The notes beneath the pieces are model-generated. The model made no database searches. It was not told the DNA's origin and was given only the letters and a program-made list of their open reading frames with translations. Shown here one piece after another: positions 11,383 through 30,300 of a stretch of DNA of 64,000 bases (within the stretch, counting starts at the first letter, position 1; every line of letters begins with the position of its first letter). Location: positions 40,142,307 through 40,206,306 of the forward strand of contig CM050652.1 of NCBI GenBank assembly GCA_027574665.1, in the 5' to 3' direction. The stretch is from Rhynochetos jubatus. Taxonomy: Eukaryota; Chordata; Aves; Eurypygiformes; Rhynochetidae. Both the position numbers and the translations under genes were made by a program.

Positions 11383-14300
11383 ATGACAAGCAGATTTTTT
11401 GCTTGTGTGCTGGCTTTACTGCACTTGTGTCGTTCCTCGGACTCCTATGAACCACCGACACTGCCTGATGTTGGAGATCCAAAGTTTATTGAGGAATGTG
11501 TGCAAACCCATAACAGATTCCGGTCTGGAGTGGATCCACCAGCCAGCAACATGCTCTACATGGTAAGGGGACCTTCACGACTTACGTGAACACATGTAGC
11601 ATTGTGACGGTGTTTACAATTCTCAGTGATTGTTTTTGTGATCAAATGCCAAAAAAAGGGAAAAAACCCCAAACAATGTCCTGGGGTCTTAAGCTACTTC
11701 TTTTTAAAGCAGACAAAAAGGCTCCGATTAACAGATGGCTTTTTATGATTGGGTATGCGTATAGTTTTGTCTGGCTTCGTTTCCTCACTTGAAACCCAAG
11801 ATTTCAGCCCTTAACCTAACATTGTCGTTCTGTGCTGTGAAAAGCCTCCTCGTTCCAAGGCACTGTGGCTCAACAGCCTGGGGTGTAATTTATGTGCAGA
11901 CCTAAGCACATCCTTTCATACTTGAGTCGGCAAGGGCAGAGACTGTTGCCAAACGACACCGCAGAGCTTTCTCTAAGCTTTCTTTGCAAGGCTCTCACGG
12001 ACGGAGCCAACAGAGCAGCTGTTCCTAGGTGCTATGGCTACAGGAGAAGCCACAAAGCAACAAGTGCCGCGGGAGCGAGCGCTGGAGGTATCAGGTCCCA
12101 CACCACTCCGCCCCCCCGCCTTCTTCCCGGCCACATCTGGGGGCAATATCTGCAGCCATGGTGCAAAAGACAGCCTGTCATGATACCAAATTTACCCCAA
12201 AATGGCCACCTCCCATCTCAGATGGCTCGTGACACCCGTCTCCCTTCTGGGTGGCAAGTGCATACCCAGCAAGGAGGAAGTTGTAAATGCGTGCACAAAG
12301 CCGGGTTTATGGCTGAGCAGCCCATCCCTGATTTGTGAGGCGTTCAGTTCCAATAGCCTGGGAGCTGTCTCTTCCAGCATCCAATACCTTTTGTACTTTG
12401 ACTGTCTAATTTTACATTTCTGGTTGTCAAACACTAGAAAAGAAGTGTCTGTTAGGGACAGTTAGGTGAGCGAGCTCAAGTTGGAAGCCTGACAGGGAAC
12501 AATGTAGTTTCTCGTCTAAGTGTATCTTCTGCTTCAGCTTTCTTCAGCCAGGCACCCTGACCTTCCAGTACATATCACTCCAGACTGTTTTCTAGATTGC
12601 TTTACTGCCCTTACACAAACAAAAGCTTGCTATGACGTATTAAAAGAGTGGTATTCATCTTTTTAAATTGTGCCTAATTAGTCCTTTTGAAAAATTAAAG
12701 AACTGAAATCTGAAAAAAAAAAATGGCCAAAGAAACAAAGATCATTACAAATAAAAGAAGAACTAAATGGTAAGTCTCTTTTAAAACACTGCAAAACCCC
12801 TAGTCCTAAGTATGACCTCCCCCAGGAAGAATTCAGTGTGGAGAAAGCAGCACAATACACGATAAAATCTACTATGAAAGTAAAAGCATTGGAAATGAAA
12901 GCAGTGTATTTATTCATTTTTGAATGGCCCTTAGCACTTTCAAAATGAGCATAAGAAGATGACTTCTTTATTTCACAGGGAACTTCTGTTTGCTGTAGAT
13001 AACTGTCCACCTAGATATCTAAAAATGAAGACTATGAACTCAGGGCATTTCTACCTTTTGGAAAATAGTTCTTAGAAGAAAATAGAAGACAGAAACTCCT
13101 TTAACTGCAAGTAACAAAGCCCAACCATCTATATTTGTAATACATTTATTATAAAATTAGAATGCAGATCTACAAATGTGACCCATTTCCCATTCGCCCA
13201 AAGCCTTGCTTAGGTCTGTTCCAAGGGTCTTCAAAACCAGAGGAAAGAATCTCACCAGTTTCATCAGGGCTTCACAACAGTCTCCTTTCACTTACTGCTG
13301 CCTCTCATCACTTTTCACTTACACGTTCTGTTTTCCCTCCCTAAATCAGCAAGCAACTCATCAGAGTTATAAACCCAAACTGAGAAAAAAATTAATTACT
13401 GTTTTCTCAAACAGCAATGATACCTATATGCAAAGCTCCCTGTCCTGTGCATTTTCACCCATGCAATTCAGCCCAATCTTTTTGCATAAATGTAGTTTCA
13501 TAAGCAAATAAGGAGCATAACTATAGTTAAACTAAAGATCATTCTGAACTATCAGTTTCTGCACGTTGCTTTTTCAACAGTCAGACAGTTTAAGCATAGA
13601 CACAAAAAAGGGAAATACATTTAAACTTCTTATTTTACCTTTAAACTTATTGTTTTGTATACTTTTATGGAACTTTAAACTTATTATTAATACTACTATA
13701 GGATGAAGGAGAAAAGGGAGGTGCGGACTCATAAAAATCAGATTTGAAAACCAAGACGGTGAAGCACTAAGGTGTATCCACCACTATCACACATCTTTCA
13801 TCATGGTCTTCTCCTTGTGACCTCAGAGCACTGCCAAGATGTAAACTGCAGCCTCTGTCTTAACTTGCAGTAAAGTTAGGACTGGAAAATAACTTTGGCC
13901 CAATGCCAGATTTTGTTCATTGTCCTTAAAAGTGAGTATCTAAGAAAATAACTGTTCACTTGAAATAAGACCCCTCGACCTGAGTTTACATTTAATATTC
14001 AATGACTTAGTTCCTAGGCAAATTATTTATGTGTTCGTTTTGTGGGAAAATACACCCCCTCCCAAATGTTAGCCACAGGAAGAAACAAAAGACACTGGTT
14101 ACAAAATATTTTCAAATCTCTGTAGAGGTATTTTGGTATGATCTTGCCACTTTTAATTACTTATTGGTAGCATAAACAATAAAAAAAAAATTGTTTCAGA
14201 CTTACCTAGGGTACAAAAAAGTTATATAAAACATAGCCATAAAAATCTAACGACCTATTCTTTAATCACTGTTACTGATTCATTCAAACCAATTTCTGTA

Positions 14301-17300
14301 GTGATTCTATTGTTTGCAGAAGCAACTGAGATATTTTAATCCATATAAAAAAGAACAAATAAAAAAGTTTATTTTTTCAAAAAGTCCAATCCAAAATAGT
14401 CGAGCAGTGCTCACCAACTTCATTTACATGGCACAAAGTGTAACTAGAACTACAGGCATACACTCATGGTACTGCACGTTCCAGGAGGTACAATATTGAA
14501 TTTGCTCAATCAAGTTGTGTGCACAAGAAAACCCAGCAAAACCAGGTACCACCTCCAGTTCAAACAAAAGACATTTATATAACTCAATTGCTTAAATCAC
14601 CACTTTCTGTAGGACTGAATAGCAAGTGAGTGATTCCACAAATATGAATTCAGCACTAACATTTGAAGCCACCAATCACAAAGATGCAAAGGGTTGAGTT
14701 TAAAGTGTCCCCAAAATCCCAGTGTGTTTGTGAACTGAACTGCAAGCAGTGGCCTTAATGCATGAGGCTGCCTGAGACCCCAGTCTGACTGGTGTGGTAG
14801 GCATGCCTCCCGGGCTCCAGATTTCCTGTAAATTCACTGTTCGCATTACATTAACGTTTGCTGATGGCCGGCTCAGCCCAGAAATGCACACTGCACCCCA
14901 AACATCGTATTTGACTGACACACAGCTCTTCTTGTCCAACAAACCAGTCAGCCAACATCACCCAACACCCCAAAAACTTTCTCCAGTTTAATGAGTAACT
15001 AAGTTCAAATCACAAATGAACCTACAAGCCAATTTACCATGCAGCTCTGTAAGTCTCAGCAGAAGCAAAACACAAATGAACCCGAAACATACACACTACT
15101 GAGACCCAGCCTCTCTCAGAAGTCACTCTGAATCACTGCATTGCTAAGATTCCAAAGTGATTTTTAGTTGTCTTTACTTTGCAGACGTGGGATCCAGATT
15201 TGGCAAAGACCGCAAAAGCTTGGGCAAAGAGATGCCTGTTTAAACATAATACATACCTCAAAGTTCCGGGGCAGGCTCACCCCAAATTTACCGCCGTTGG
15301 AGAAAACCTCTGGACTGGCTCCTTTTCTGCTTTTACCGTGCAAAGAGCCGTCACCTCTTGGTACAACGAGGTCAACGCCTACAATTACGCCATAGATCAG
15401 TGCAGAAAAGTATGCGGCCACTATACGCAGGTAGGCGTTGCATTTCTCCGCTTACACCGTGACCCAGCGTTACCATTTTGATGCAGAAACTCTAGATTTC
15501 TGTTGAAGATTCGATTAACTGTTTTCCAATTGCTCTGGTCTTATTTTATGCCTGCATGCACAAGGTGTTCTCATGTCCCCATTTTAGGGAGGAAAAGAGT
15601 CACTGCAGTATTATTGTAAACATGCCGGAGGTATTTTGTTTCCAGGAAGAAAACAGGACAGCCAGCAGTCAGATTTAGCCATGCAGTGGCCAAAAACCAG
15701 GCAAAGGCAATGGCAGTGGGCTGCAGTGCGTGGTGGGACAAGGTCCCGGCTCCGGCAGCCTCCCTCTGCATGCCAAGGGCTGGAGAAGTACCGGCGTGTA
15801 AAGAGATGTCTGCAGCTATGCAAGCGTCACTTGCACATTATTCCCTGCTGCGATTCCCAAAGGTCTAGCCACATGGGAGAGCAGGACGGCTTGCAACAGT
15901 GGAGCTAGGGATTAGGTATCGACCTGAGACTACTTCATATTTTCTGTGGAGATGAACATAGGCCTTTAGGACTGGAAGGGCTGAGCTGAAGCTGGTGGGG
16001 TGTCTGAATGACACGTGCAGGTACGTGCTTGCAGAGAAGGTATTTGGATGCAGGAGCCGTGAGAGGTGAGTGGTGTTGCTTTTGGCAAGAGTCAGCATCC
16101 GGAAACGGCACCTTACCTGGCACTAAGGCACAGTGCTGTTTACCATGTTGTTTGTAAAGGAGCAGCCCGGACAGCTGCATGCAGGAGAATGCAAAAATAT
16201 GATTATTCTCACTTGGAGTCAGTGGTGATAGTAACTATAGGTAGAAACTGGGTGTCTGCCCAGCTTTGGGAGGCATCCTTGGGTCTTTACCTTTGGGGAA
16301 CCCCTTGTTCCTTTCTCTGCTTCCCAGCTGGGGAGGAATTTTCCCCCTGGGTGCAGCTACTGCAGCTACCACAACCACATCCCCATCCTGTATCTAAGCT
16401 GGTGGCTGCCTGGGATGGGGTTCTGTGGTTCAGTGCTTCACCATCCTCGCGGATGAAGCTGCCTGTGGTTGGTGTGGGGAGCAGTTTCTGCTCTGCTGCT
16501 GCACTGAGAACACCCTCAGGAGGCTGAGGAGTGTCCCCTCTTCCCAGAGCACCAAACAGGAAGGGCCAGGCCTCTCTTTTGAGTTGGCAAAGGCATGAGT
16601 GTGTTTCTTCATCTCCTGTGCTGCCAGGATCTCTCCACATCTGTCATGTAGTCAGTCATCTCTGATGTCATATCGCACTCAGATGCCTCCCCTCTGCTTC
16701 TGTCACAGGGTTTATTTTTCCAGGACTGCAGCATTTGGCTGCACTGTAGTCTTTGAGCTGGATATAGTATGCTGGGTTGGACTGAACAGCTTGTAGTAGG
16801 CAGAAGATCATTAGATGATGTAATGCCCTCATCTCTAGATTATCTTAGTCATGGCTGTTATGCTAAAAGGCAGGATCACAGCCTGGACATGCTCCTTCTT
16901 CCTGCTCCTCCTGTAACACCAGTGCCATCTAGGAATTTGCCTACACTTGTCTGCTGGATTTAGCCCTGGTAGGAGCTGTAGGAAAGCTAATGGATTGACG
17001 TGAAGCAAAGGAGGCGAACTTCACCTTCTACTTTGCAAGAGAGGAAAACTACCTGTTACAGCCAGTTATTCTTTCTTTCCGAGTCATTTTACTGAACGTC
17101 TGGTGGATTGGGCAAAACAATCATCAGGCTTTTTTTTGAGCACACTGTAATTTTGATATCCATCACTGCTGCCTTCCCCATGAAGCCTGCCCAAGGAGTG
17201 CTCCTCAGCCAATTCGTTGTCGTGAAAGAGTGGAGGGCAGGTCTTCTCCGTAACGCTTCAGGTGCTGAAGCAAGGCCTTTGTCACCGGTGTACGCATCTG

Positions 17301-20300
17301 TCTTTGCAGATTGTTTGGGCTACAAGCTACAAGGTTGGCTGTGCTGTCCACTTCTGTCCCAGTGTGGCTTACTCCTCCATAACCAACGCGGCACACTTCA
17401 TCTGCAACTACGGACCCGCGTAAGGTTTTTCATTACAAATATTTTACGGGGTTTGGGGTCTTGCCCCTTCCCTTCCACAACATGTAACTTTATTAGATCA
17501 GTCCATCCGTTCCTGTGTTTAGTGGAAGGAAACAGTCCCCAGAACAGAGAAGGAGACACCTCTGTGCAACCAGGTTTTTTTGGCTAGGTGAGGGCTATGT
17601 ACTGGCACGGGCAGAAAGCATAAATTTTAAGATACTGAAATGAAAATACTCAAGTGACCTAGTGGAGGGTGTCCTTGCCCATGGCAGGAGGGTTGGAACT
17701 AGATGAGCTTTAAAGTTCCTTCCAACCCAAACTGTTCGATGATCCTATGATCATTTGAACACTAATCCCTTGTTCCCAAGTGCCAAGACAGCCCCAGACA
17801 GTTGCCAAGGTACAAGCCTGAAGTCTGAAAATATTTACAGATGTGCCTGCAGAATTAAGGCTCTAGGTCAATGGTCTGGATAAATATTAAAGTGTGCAAT
17901 GCTTGCAGCTGCAGTCTTAGCTTTAGTTTGAGAGTCTGGGGCTGAGGGCTGCTTGTGAGGCTCGGACTTCTCAAGGCAAAAGTTTATCTGGAGGTCTTTC
18001 ATATACATTGTCACTAGGATATCTGTTGCACCTAGGATGGATGGGTTTTTACCCGCCTTCAGCTAATTAATGTCACCACACTCTAAATACAGCTTTAAAA
18101 GCTTTACATGCATTCCAAGTTGGGCCAAGGCTATGCCAGCCCATAAACTTGAGCAGGTTTGGTATTCCTGTTGTCCGTGCTTCATCCTTGAAGAATATGT
18201 ACCCTTGACCAGATACCCTGAAATGACACAACTGCTGTTGTGCCAAAGCAACAAAACTGCTCCCACCAGAAGCCCCACACTCAAACAGGCTGAGGGACCA
18301 TTGCTTGAGCCAAAAGCCACTGATCACCCAGGGCAGCCTTTCCTTTCCCTTCTCAGCCCTTATTATACACCCCATCATGCCAGATGGGGCAGAAACCCTG
18401 TGCACAGGCAAGCAGGCCCCCAGCGCTGCCGAGAGGTTTTCTCTGTCCCTTCAGCCTCACATCTGGATCTCCCAAAAACATGAACCAAGCCTTCTTCCTG
18501 CTGCCCTTTAGCCAGTATCTGTATCATGTAGAGGATCAAAATCATGCTGGATTGCTTGCCCTGTGTTGGGTGCTTACCCCAAGAGCACCCAGCAGACCAG
18601 GCAGGGCGGTCTCTGGGGAGGCGAGAGGTCCCAGAGAGGTCTTTAAAGCTGGGCCCTTCCCTGCTGGGTGAGCACACTGCAAACAGGCTGTTGCATACTA
18701 AGAAGTGGGGTAGTATCACATCCAGCTGTTGCTTTTGAGAAGCAGAGACTTATTGATCTAATCCTTAACTGTTTTCCACTCTGCCAAGGGCCAAAGCAAG
18801 ATGCATGCACTATTTCAATTCCTACAGTAAATATACTCCAAAGGATTTTCTTCAGCTTAGACCAAGCAATGAAAGTCTCACCTTGATTGATGCAATGAGC
18901 TTTTACCATGAAATTTAGCCCAGCTGAGACTGCATGCATATAACATCCCTCCCTGTGTGTTTATGGGCAGTTTGAGGCATGCTGTAAATCTCGCCTTGGC
19001 CATGCTCCAAGCAAGGTGAAGCACAGACCTGCCTTTGGTGCAGTATCAAGGGTGGGCAAGTAATTCCGAGCCAAGAGCCTGGGCGGTTTGAGAGCAGTGT
19101 TCCTTTCCTTCGCAGTGGGAATTACCCCGTGCGCCCATACAGGACGGGAGCGGCGTGCAGCGACTGCAACGGCGAGCGGTGTGCAGGCCAGCTGTGTCGT
19201 AAGTAGAAGCCAACCAGCCCTCCTCCACATGCACACGGTGAAAGGGAAAGCGCACACAAAAGATAAGGGCAGGAGGCATGCACAGTGTCCTCCTGTTCCT
19301 AAATATAGTCTGAAAAACTTGGAGTCAGAAGCCAAGTGAGCAGTGATGCGGAAAGAGAGGGGAGGAGGGTGGAAGGAGCCTGTTTCCTACCTCAGGGAGT
19401 GACGGGATGGGGTCTGCTCTTCAGGCACTGGAGGGTACAATACCAAAGACGTAGTGGCTGCAGTGTTAGGTGTTATTACCCCTGCCAGAAGTTAGTGCTT
19501 GCAGAAGCAGGAAGCACACAATGGGCTACACATCCTCTCCCCAGGGCCTCCAGGTTATTACTCAATGCCTGAGCTGTGGTTTGAGCCAGTGTAGGTCCAA
19601 GCAAGCCTTGCCCCCGCCAAGCCGCTGTGGGAGGGGAGAACTGCCACAGTACTGCCAAAGCTGCTTGCTCCAGTGAACATCAGCCAGGCCATCTGCTTTC
19701 CCCTAAGCACCAGGAGGGAGCCAGGCTGGCACGCAAGAGCCCTTCACGGGGATGTGGTGCTCAGTCTGAGCGCCTGCAGCCCACCTGATCTTCCTGAGCT
19801 TGGCTTTGCAATGGCTGGATGGAGTCAGGAGGGGAGTAGACCTTCTGCAATTCCCGTAGGAAAGACAAGGCGCTGTGCTGGGGACATCCCCCCGAGGGGA
19901 GCTGCAGGTTTGACCACGCCATTCCCCAGTACTCGACCCCAGGTGAATTAACGGCGAGGGAAGGTGGTGTTACAATACCAGCACCTCAGGAAGGAGGAGC
20001 TGCACGAGACTGTCCAATGTTAGCTACAGGCTGAAGATCCTAAACACAGGGCAAAGCCCAAAGGGATCTTGTGAAGCCCACCTAGGGGGATGAGATCTCT
20101 CTGTGCCAGCCACTGCTGGGGGGAGAAGGCAACACTTTGATCAAGTGCTCCTCAGCAAAGCCCCAAGAGATGCTGCAGGGCTCCCCCAAATTCAGCTGGT
20201 CTTGCTCCTTCCCAGAAAGTAACGCAGCTCCTGTAGCTGCATTAGTGAGCCCATCACGAGGCTCACACTTCACTCCCTGTTGCTTAGACTCAAGTTGTCT

Positions 20301-20606
20301 ATAATGTGTAAATCTGCTGACGTTCACTTCTTTTCTCTTGCCAGAAAATGCAGAGCGTGACAAAGTCATTAGTAAGTACCACCAGAATTACTGCTTCCAT
20401 TTGCTGCCCTTGGTGCAGTTACACCTGAAAACATGCAACTTGTTCTGTTCATAGGTGATTCCAGGTGGCGTCCAGACTGGGACAGACCTGCGTGTGACGA
20501 GTACTGCATCACCGTTATCGTTTTAAGGCTGTTACTCCTCATAGTGACAGTTCTGGCCACCTGGCTCCTACCAAAATACTGGTCTATAGCACCCGCCAGT
20601 GAGTGA
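11383..20606 (+). CDS. GLIPR1: GLIPR1, glioma pathogenesis-related protein 1 (6 exons, 265 aa)
   Basis: Coding exons are 11383-11562, 15185-15430, 17310-17419, 19116-19198, 20345-20371 and 20455-20606 (TGA). The splice sites are GT-AG and the frame is continuous. The 265 residues compare with 266 in human GLIPR1. Residues 1-20 are a signal peptide (FFACVLALLHLC). The CAP domain has His81, Glu100 (GENLWTG), Glu122 and His139 in GHYTQIVW, and CAP signature 2 (HFICNYGPAGN) is intact. The hinge includes CSDCNGERC. A C-terminal helix (about 234-254) anchors it, leaving about 11 residues in the cytoplasm. In mammals this is a p53-responsive membrane or secreted CAP protein; the molecular function of the domain is poorly defined. 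It sits tail-to-tail with KRR1, as in mammals, which supports the symbol. Exon lengths 180, 246, 110, 83 and 27 match the upstream paralogue except for one codon less in exon 3. Reading through the exon 4 donor gives only two codons before a stop. Confidence 0.9.
11563..15184 (+). other. GLIPR1 intron 1
   Basis: A 3.6 kb intron, AT-rich from about 12.6 kb onward. Around 12.06-12.2 kb it is locally GC-rich. No exon or repeat family was recognised. Confidence 0.6.
15431..20344 (+). other. GLIPR1 introns 2-4
   Basis: Introns are 15431-17309, 17420-19115 and 19199-20344. Intron 3 carries a CR1 tail (17650-17752). ORFs of 110-160 codons here (for example 16066-16527 and 17108-17587) run across exons or lack any recognisable feature, and I treat them as chance. 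Confidence 0.6.
17650..17752 (+). repeat. CR1 LINE 3' tail fragment
   Basis: It matches the end of CR1 in sense: a GTGGAGGGTGTCC block, GGTTGGAACTAGATGA, then TTCCTTCCAACCCAAAC, ending in degenerate copies of the terminal 8-mer repeat (GATGATCCTATGATC). Only the last ~100 nt are present. Confidence 0.85.
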
Positions 20607-21330
20607 CACACATGGAGACGACCAGGAGAGCACTTAGGTCAACCCACCCCTTCCCTGCACCTAAGTTACTGGCAGCGCAGAGATCAGTTTGCATCCACAG
20701 GTGATTCAGAAACCCCAGCTTTGTTTCAGGCAGCAGCTGGGAGAGCTGGTAAGGCGCTTTCTCATCCCTGAACGAGAGGATCCAGAACCCGTAACTGGTT
20801 TTAAATTGCCTGTGTGTTTTTGAAAGTGGAGCGGCGTGAGCGGGATCCGGTGGGTAGGGGAGCACGCTGCCCAGGCTGCACAGGCAGCTGCCAGCCACGC
20901 TTGCTTAGGAAGGGCTGGAGGGTGCCCAGCCCAGGAGCCTGGCCCCAGCCGAGGCTGCAGGCAGAGCACACACCTCTCGTGCCCACTGCATGCTTTCCTT
21001 GGACATTTCTCCAGCAAGATGCAGAGTAGCCTGGAGAGGTTTTTAATTTAAAAGTTCTTTTTAAAGAATTTTTTGACCCCTGTGAGGGCTGGCACTTGCA
21101 TCCTGTGGCACAGTCACGCAGTGCACTGGGGCCACTAGTACTTCTATTTGCTTCCAGTTTGGATCTAAACTCACATCATCTGTGCCAAGACATAGTTTCA
21201 CTGTGTTTACACACGATTATGTGTCACTGCAATCTTTCCTGTGGGTTTTTTCCTCTTTTTTTTTTTTTTTCTGAGCATAGAGGTTTTTCACTGCTGTTGT
21301 AAACAATAAATCATTATTTCCTGATTCCCA
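20607..21330 (+). other. GLIPR1: GLIPR1 3' UTR with poly(A) signal at 21305-21310
   Basis: The TGA is followed by about 700 nt without a recognised element until AATAAA at 21305-21310. T-rich sequence (tcattatttcctg) lies just after. This is the first canonical hexamer after the stop. Confidence 0.6.
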
Positions 21331-24270
21331 TGTATGGCAACTGTGTATTAGCAACACGATCTAAAGCTCAGCTACTGGTGCACAAAAAATCTCCACATTC
21401 AGCTCCATCCCGCAGCATGCTGAGAAACATAGCGCTGGCAAAGGCAGCATAAACCTCCACATAAAATCACGCCGTGCCTGTGGGCTATGCCTCTGGTTCA
21501 CCAGCTGCCAAGGGATGAGTCTCCTGCAACCCACACACCTGGAGCAGGCAGAAAGCAGCGGGGACCACTGCCACGCTCAGCTGGGCATGGCTCCTACTGA
21601 CCACAGTCACTCTGCTCAGGCGGAGGCTGGAAGGAGCAGAGCTGCGCAAGCTCACAGCCGGGCTGTAGCAATCCACAGCTATTCAGAGGCACGTTTAGAT
21701 GCCTCTGGAACATGACCCTCTGCAGAGCACTGACACACACCGCTGCGAGGGAAGCAGGAGGTTTCCCTCGCCGCTTTGTTTACGGGGTACTGCCCCTGCA
21801 GTGGCTCAGTGTTTCTGCACACCCGCTCCCAACCCCGCTGCTGGTGTGGATCTTAACTGAAAACACTGGAACTGGGACCCAAAGTTTCTCACTTCATTCT
21901 TCCAGGTAGTTAACTGCTTGCACTGGAATCATCTCAGCATCACAGCATTTTCTCATTAAATCATTTTTCTGAATGCAAATATGGCTGGGGACAGAATTCC
22001 TAACTTTGCCCGTGGTACATCTTTACATTCAGTTTGTTGGCTGCAGAGCCTCCGTAGCCAAAACACCAGTCACAGGCAGGAGAGGAGCGGTTTTCCACAC
22101 TTCAGCGACCAGGGCCCCAGTACCCATGCTGGCCCACTTGTGAGAGACCAAAGCTCCACTCTGTCTTCCAAACTAGCCAGATTAGGGTGTTCAAAAAAAT
22201 ATCCCCGCTGCAAAAGTAATGCCGTGGGTCTATCCATTCAAATGGACAGCTGTTTTCCTTCACACTTGCCTTTTTGCCGCTCTCTTCTGTGTAAGACCCA
22301 AGCCTGGGGCTTCATGTGCCGCAACATCGATGCTGAAAATCCCGTAAGGACGGCAGGCGGCACGTGGGTGGCAGGACTCACTCTGTGTACGCGCTCTTGC
22401 ACCAGGCTCCCACACCAGCATGGAACCCGGGACAGTGTCTGCCCCGCGGAAGCCACGTGCAGCTGGATCCTGCTCCTGCCAAGAGAAATGCAGGAGAGGG
22501 AAGAGCATACACTGCTGTGTCCAGGGAGCAACTATGAGTTCAGCAGGAATTCTCCCTTGCTTAGTTTAATCTGTGCTTGGTCTCCAGGAGAGCAAACGAA
22601 CACAGAGCTCTTAAAGTTCAAAACATTCACAGCGCTGTCATTTAACTGTATACCTCAGCTCTAAGGAAATGCCATGGAAAAACCTTCATTAAAAAACCGG
22701 TAAATCATGGAGGCTTAGGGGAAAACAACCCCCAAAACTTTACAACACGGTATCTTTCAAACCAAAAAGCCTGAAAGCCAAGAAGTGAAAGTGGAACAAG
22801 TACTGCATCTCATTTTAAGGACATCCAAGAATCCAGGTATTTAACTCATGATCAGATCACTTTGCCTTGTCCACATTTATCTTAGGGCATGTGCCCACGA
22901 ATTCCATATAACTGCAAACCACCGGTATAGAAACGCGCCCTTCGGGTGCTTTCATGCATGACTGCAAACTCTAAAATCAGTTTAAGGGGATAATTTGCAA
23001 TAGTTTAAGCTGTTCTGAAAATACCAAACCCACTTTTTCAGCCTTCCAAATCCACTTTGTTTTCTAACCTTTACTTTTTATACAAGTGTTAGCACAGAAC
23101 AGCCATATTCCATGAGGAAACAGGTGCAAGAAGCACCAACAGGGAGCCCATGCAGCCAGTTACCATTCGGATAAGGACTCCAAGCAGACAAACCCTTTGG
23201 TTTAACTTGCCTACAGGAACATGAGTAGGCTTGCTTGATTTTCCAGTTTAAGTAAATAAATGTCCAACCAACGATCCTCGAGACCTGTCAACCATAACAA
23301 CTGAAAAAAAAAATCAAACTCCACATGAAGCATTTTCACCCTGTAACAACAGGACAAGGCTCCCTGGCTCACAACAATTTCCAAGAAGGGTGTTTGTGAC
23401 TTACTGTTTCTATTCGCCGTGAAGTATCTGTTCAAGTAGTATTTTCCTGATCGATTCCATGAGTAATTAAACTGCAGTTTACAAGCAATGCAGGCCCGGA
23501 AAGGATTGAGAGCATTTTTTCCTTAAGTGCCAGGAAGTGACCACACAATTGAAGGGCACGCTAAGGCTCATGTCATCTCCTAACCTCAAGGACAAGCATC
23601 TTAGCTGTTTCTCAACACACATACTGGCTCTTTCACCACATATATTCTAAATCCTTATTTATGTATGCAAAAAGGGAAATGGCTGCGTTTCCACTTACTA
23701 GTTTCAAATAAAAGGTCACCAAACTAAAAGCAGCGAGTTGCAGTATTCCAGGATAACCATTTCCACTGCCTGTGCAGGTGATTCTCAAACCAACGCAATC
23801 ACGAAACTGGTGTGGATATACCACCTCCTCATCATTACATTTGCTTCTTTAATCTCAGATACATGAAATGAGCAGATGCTGCTTTTCCAGTGAACTCTGT
23901 TTTATCATAATTTGCATTTTCAGGAAACTAAAAACCTCTAAACTTCCTTTAAAAAAGGGAAAGGGACTCAAAGGGAAGAAAAAAAAAGAACACAATTTCT
24001 TAGACTTTCTTGTGAGCAAGAAATAAATTAAAGAATATATTTAAAGAAAGATAACAGGACTTTATGCTTTCCCTGCAGCACATTCTCTCTACCACATCCT
24101 AACAGCCTCCAGGATAATGCTAATAAATGACAGCTTATTAACAGCATTCAAGGAAGATTATGGCTTGTCTAATTCTCACATGAAGCTGTGAGCTTGTTTC
24201 CTGGAAAACAACATGTGAGTTGTGCAGCAGATGACTCATAAAAGGATTTAAGAACAAGGTATTAAAATAG
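21331..24270. other. Spacer between GLIPR1 and KRR1
   Basis: Two convergent genes end on either side. A 227-codon plus-strand ORF (21981-22664) is the longest frame but shows no domain, signal or splice context. CpG dinucleotides are locally frequent at 22.32-22.45 kb. Nothing else is recognised. Confidence 0.5.
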
Positions 24271-24276
24271 TTTATT
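24271..24276 (-). terminator. KRR1: KRR1 poly(A) signal
   Basis: The plus strand reads TTTATT, so AATAAA on the minus strand, about 480 nt after the KRR1 stop. I saw no earlier canonical hexamer. The stretch 24277-24757 is then the 3' UTR. Confidence 0.55.
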
Positions 24277-24757
24277 AACACCAAGACAAGACACGCAAAA
24301 ATAATCAGCTTTTACAGAAACAAAAGCACAATACAATAATAAATCTTGCATGTTTTGCAGAAGTTATCACCATAACTGAGGCTGCGTATACTCTGGAAGT
24401 CTTTCATAGAAGAATTACCTTAAACGCCCACCGAGTTCTCTGACCCAACTGTTTAACATCCTGCATTAAGCCCCTAAATGTTTCCATTACGAAACCTTCC
24501 CTTTAGGGAGATGGGTATTATCCAAACACACTCTCCTACGTTCCCAAACAACACAGCGGCGCACATGTTCTTCACCAACCATGGCAATTCTGCACAGCTG
24601 CTTCAGGTCCGCTAAGTGAAGTGAACTTAGGAAGAGAGAACGTCTTTCTACCTAGTCTTTTCTCGTCCACGTTGTACTGACAGCAAGAAGTCTCAAATCT
24701 TCCAAGTGTGAAAATGTCCATTAACGTAGGAGAAAAGTGAGCATCTCGGGTGGTGAA

Positions 24758-30175
<5,418 letters not shown>

Positions 30176-30231
30176 GTCTGCCCGCACGCCTCCACCCCTC
30201 ACCCGGCGCCGGAAGCGGGCCGTCCCGGGGG

Positions 30232-30259
30232 GGCGGTGCACGCCGGGAGCGGTAGTTCC
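30232..30259 (-). promoter_or_regulatory. ZNF143/THAP11-type (SBS) site upstream of KRR1
   Basis: On the minus strand, GGAACTACCGCTCCCGG followed by CGTGCACCGCC closely follows the known SBS2-type consensus (ACTACAAYTCCCAGNATGCNNTGCG). It lies about 55-85 nt upstream of the start codon, a typical promoter position. Confidence 0.5.
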
Positions 30260-30300
30260 GGCGGGCGGGGAGCCTAAGGGGAGGGCCACGGCGCCCTGAG

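Noticed and set aside
19199-19206. Read-through end of GLIPR1 exon 4 as a secreted isoform
   Set aside because: It adds only two codons before TAG, and I saw no nearby poly(A) signal, unlike the paralogue.
21981-22664. 227-codon plus-strand ORF between GLIPR1 and KRR1
   Set aside because: No recognisable domain, promoter, splice sites or poly(A) signal. The residue mix is what random sequence would give.
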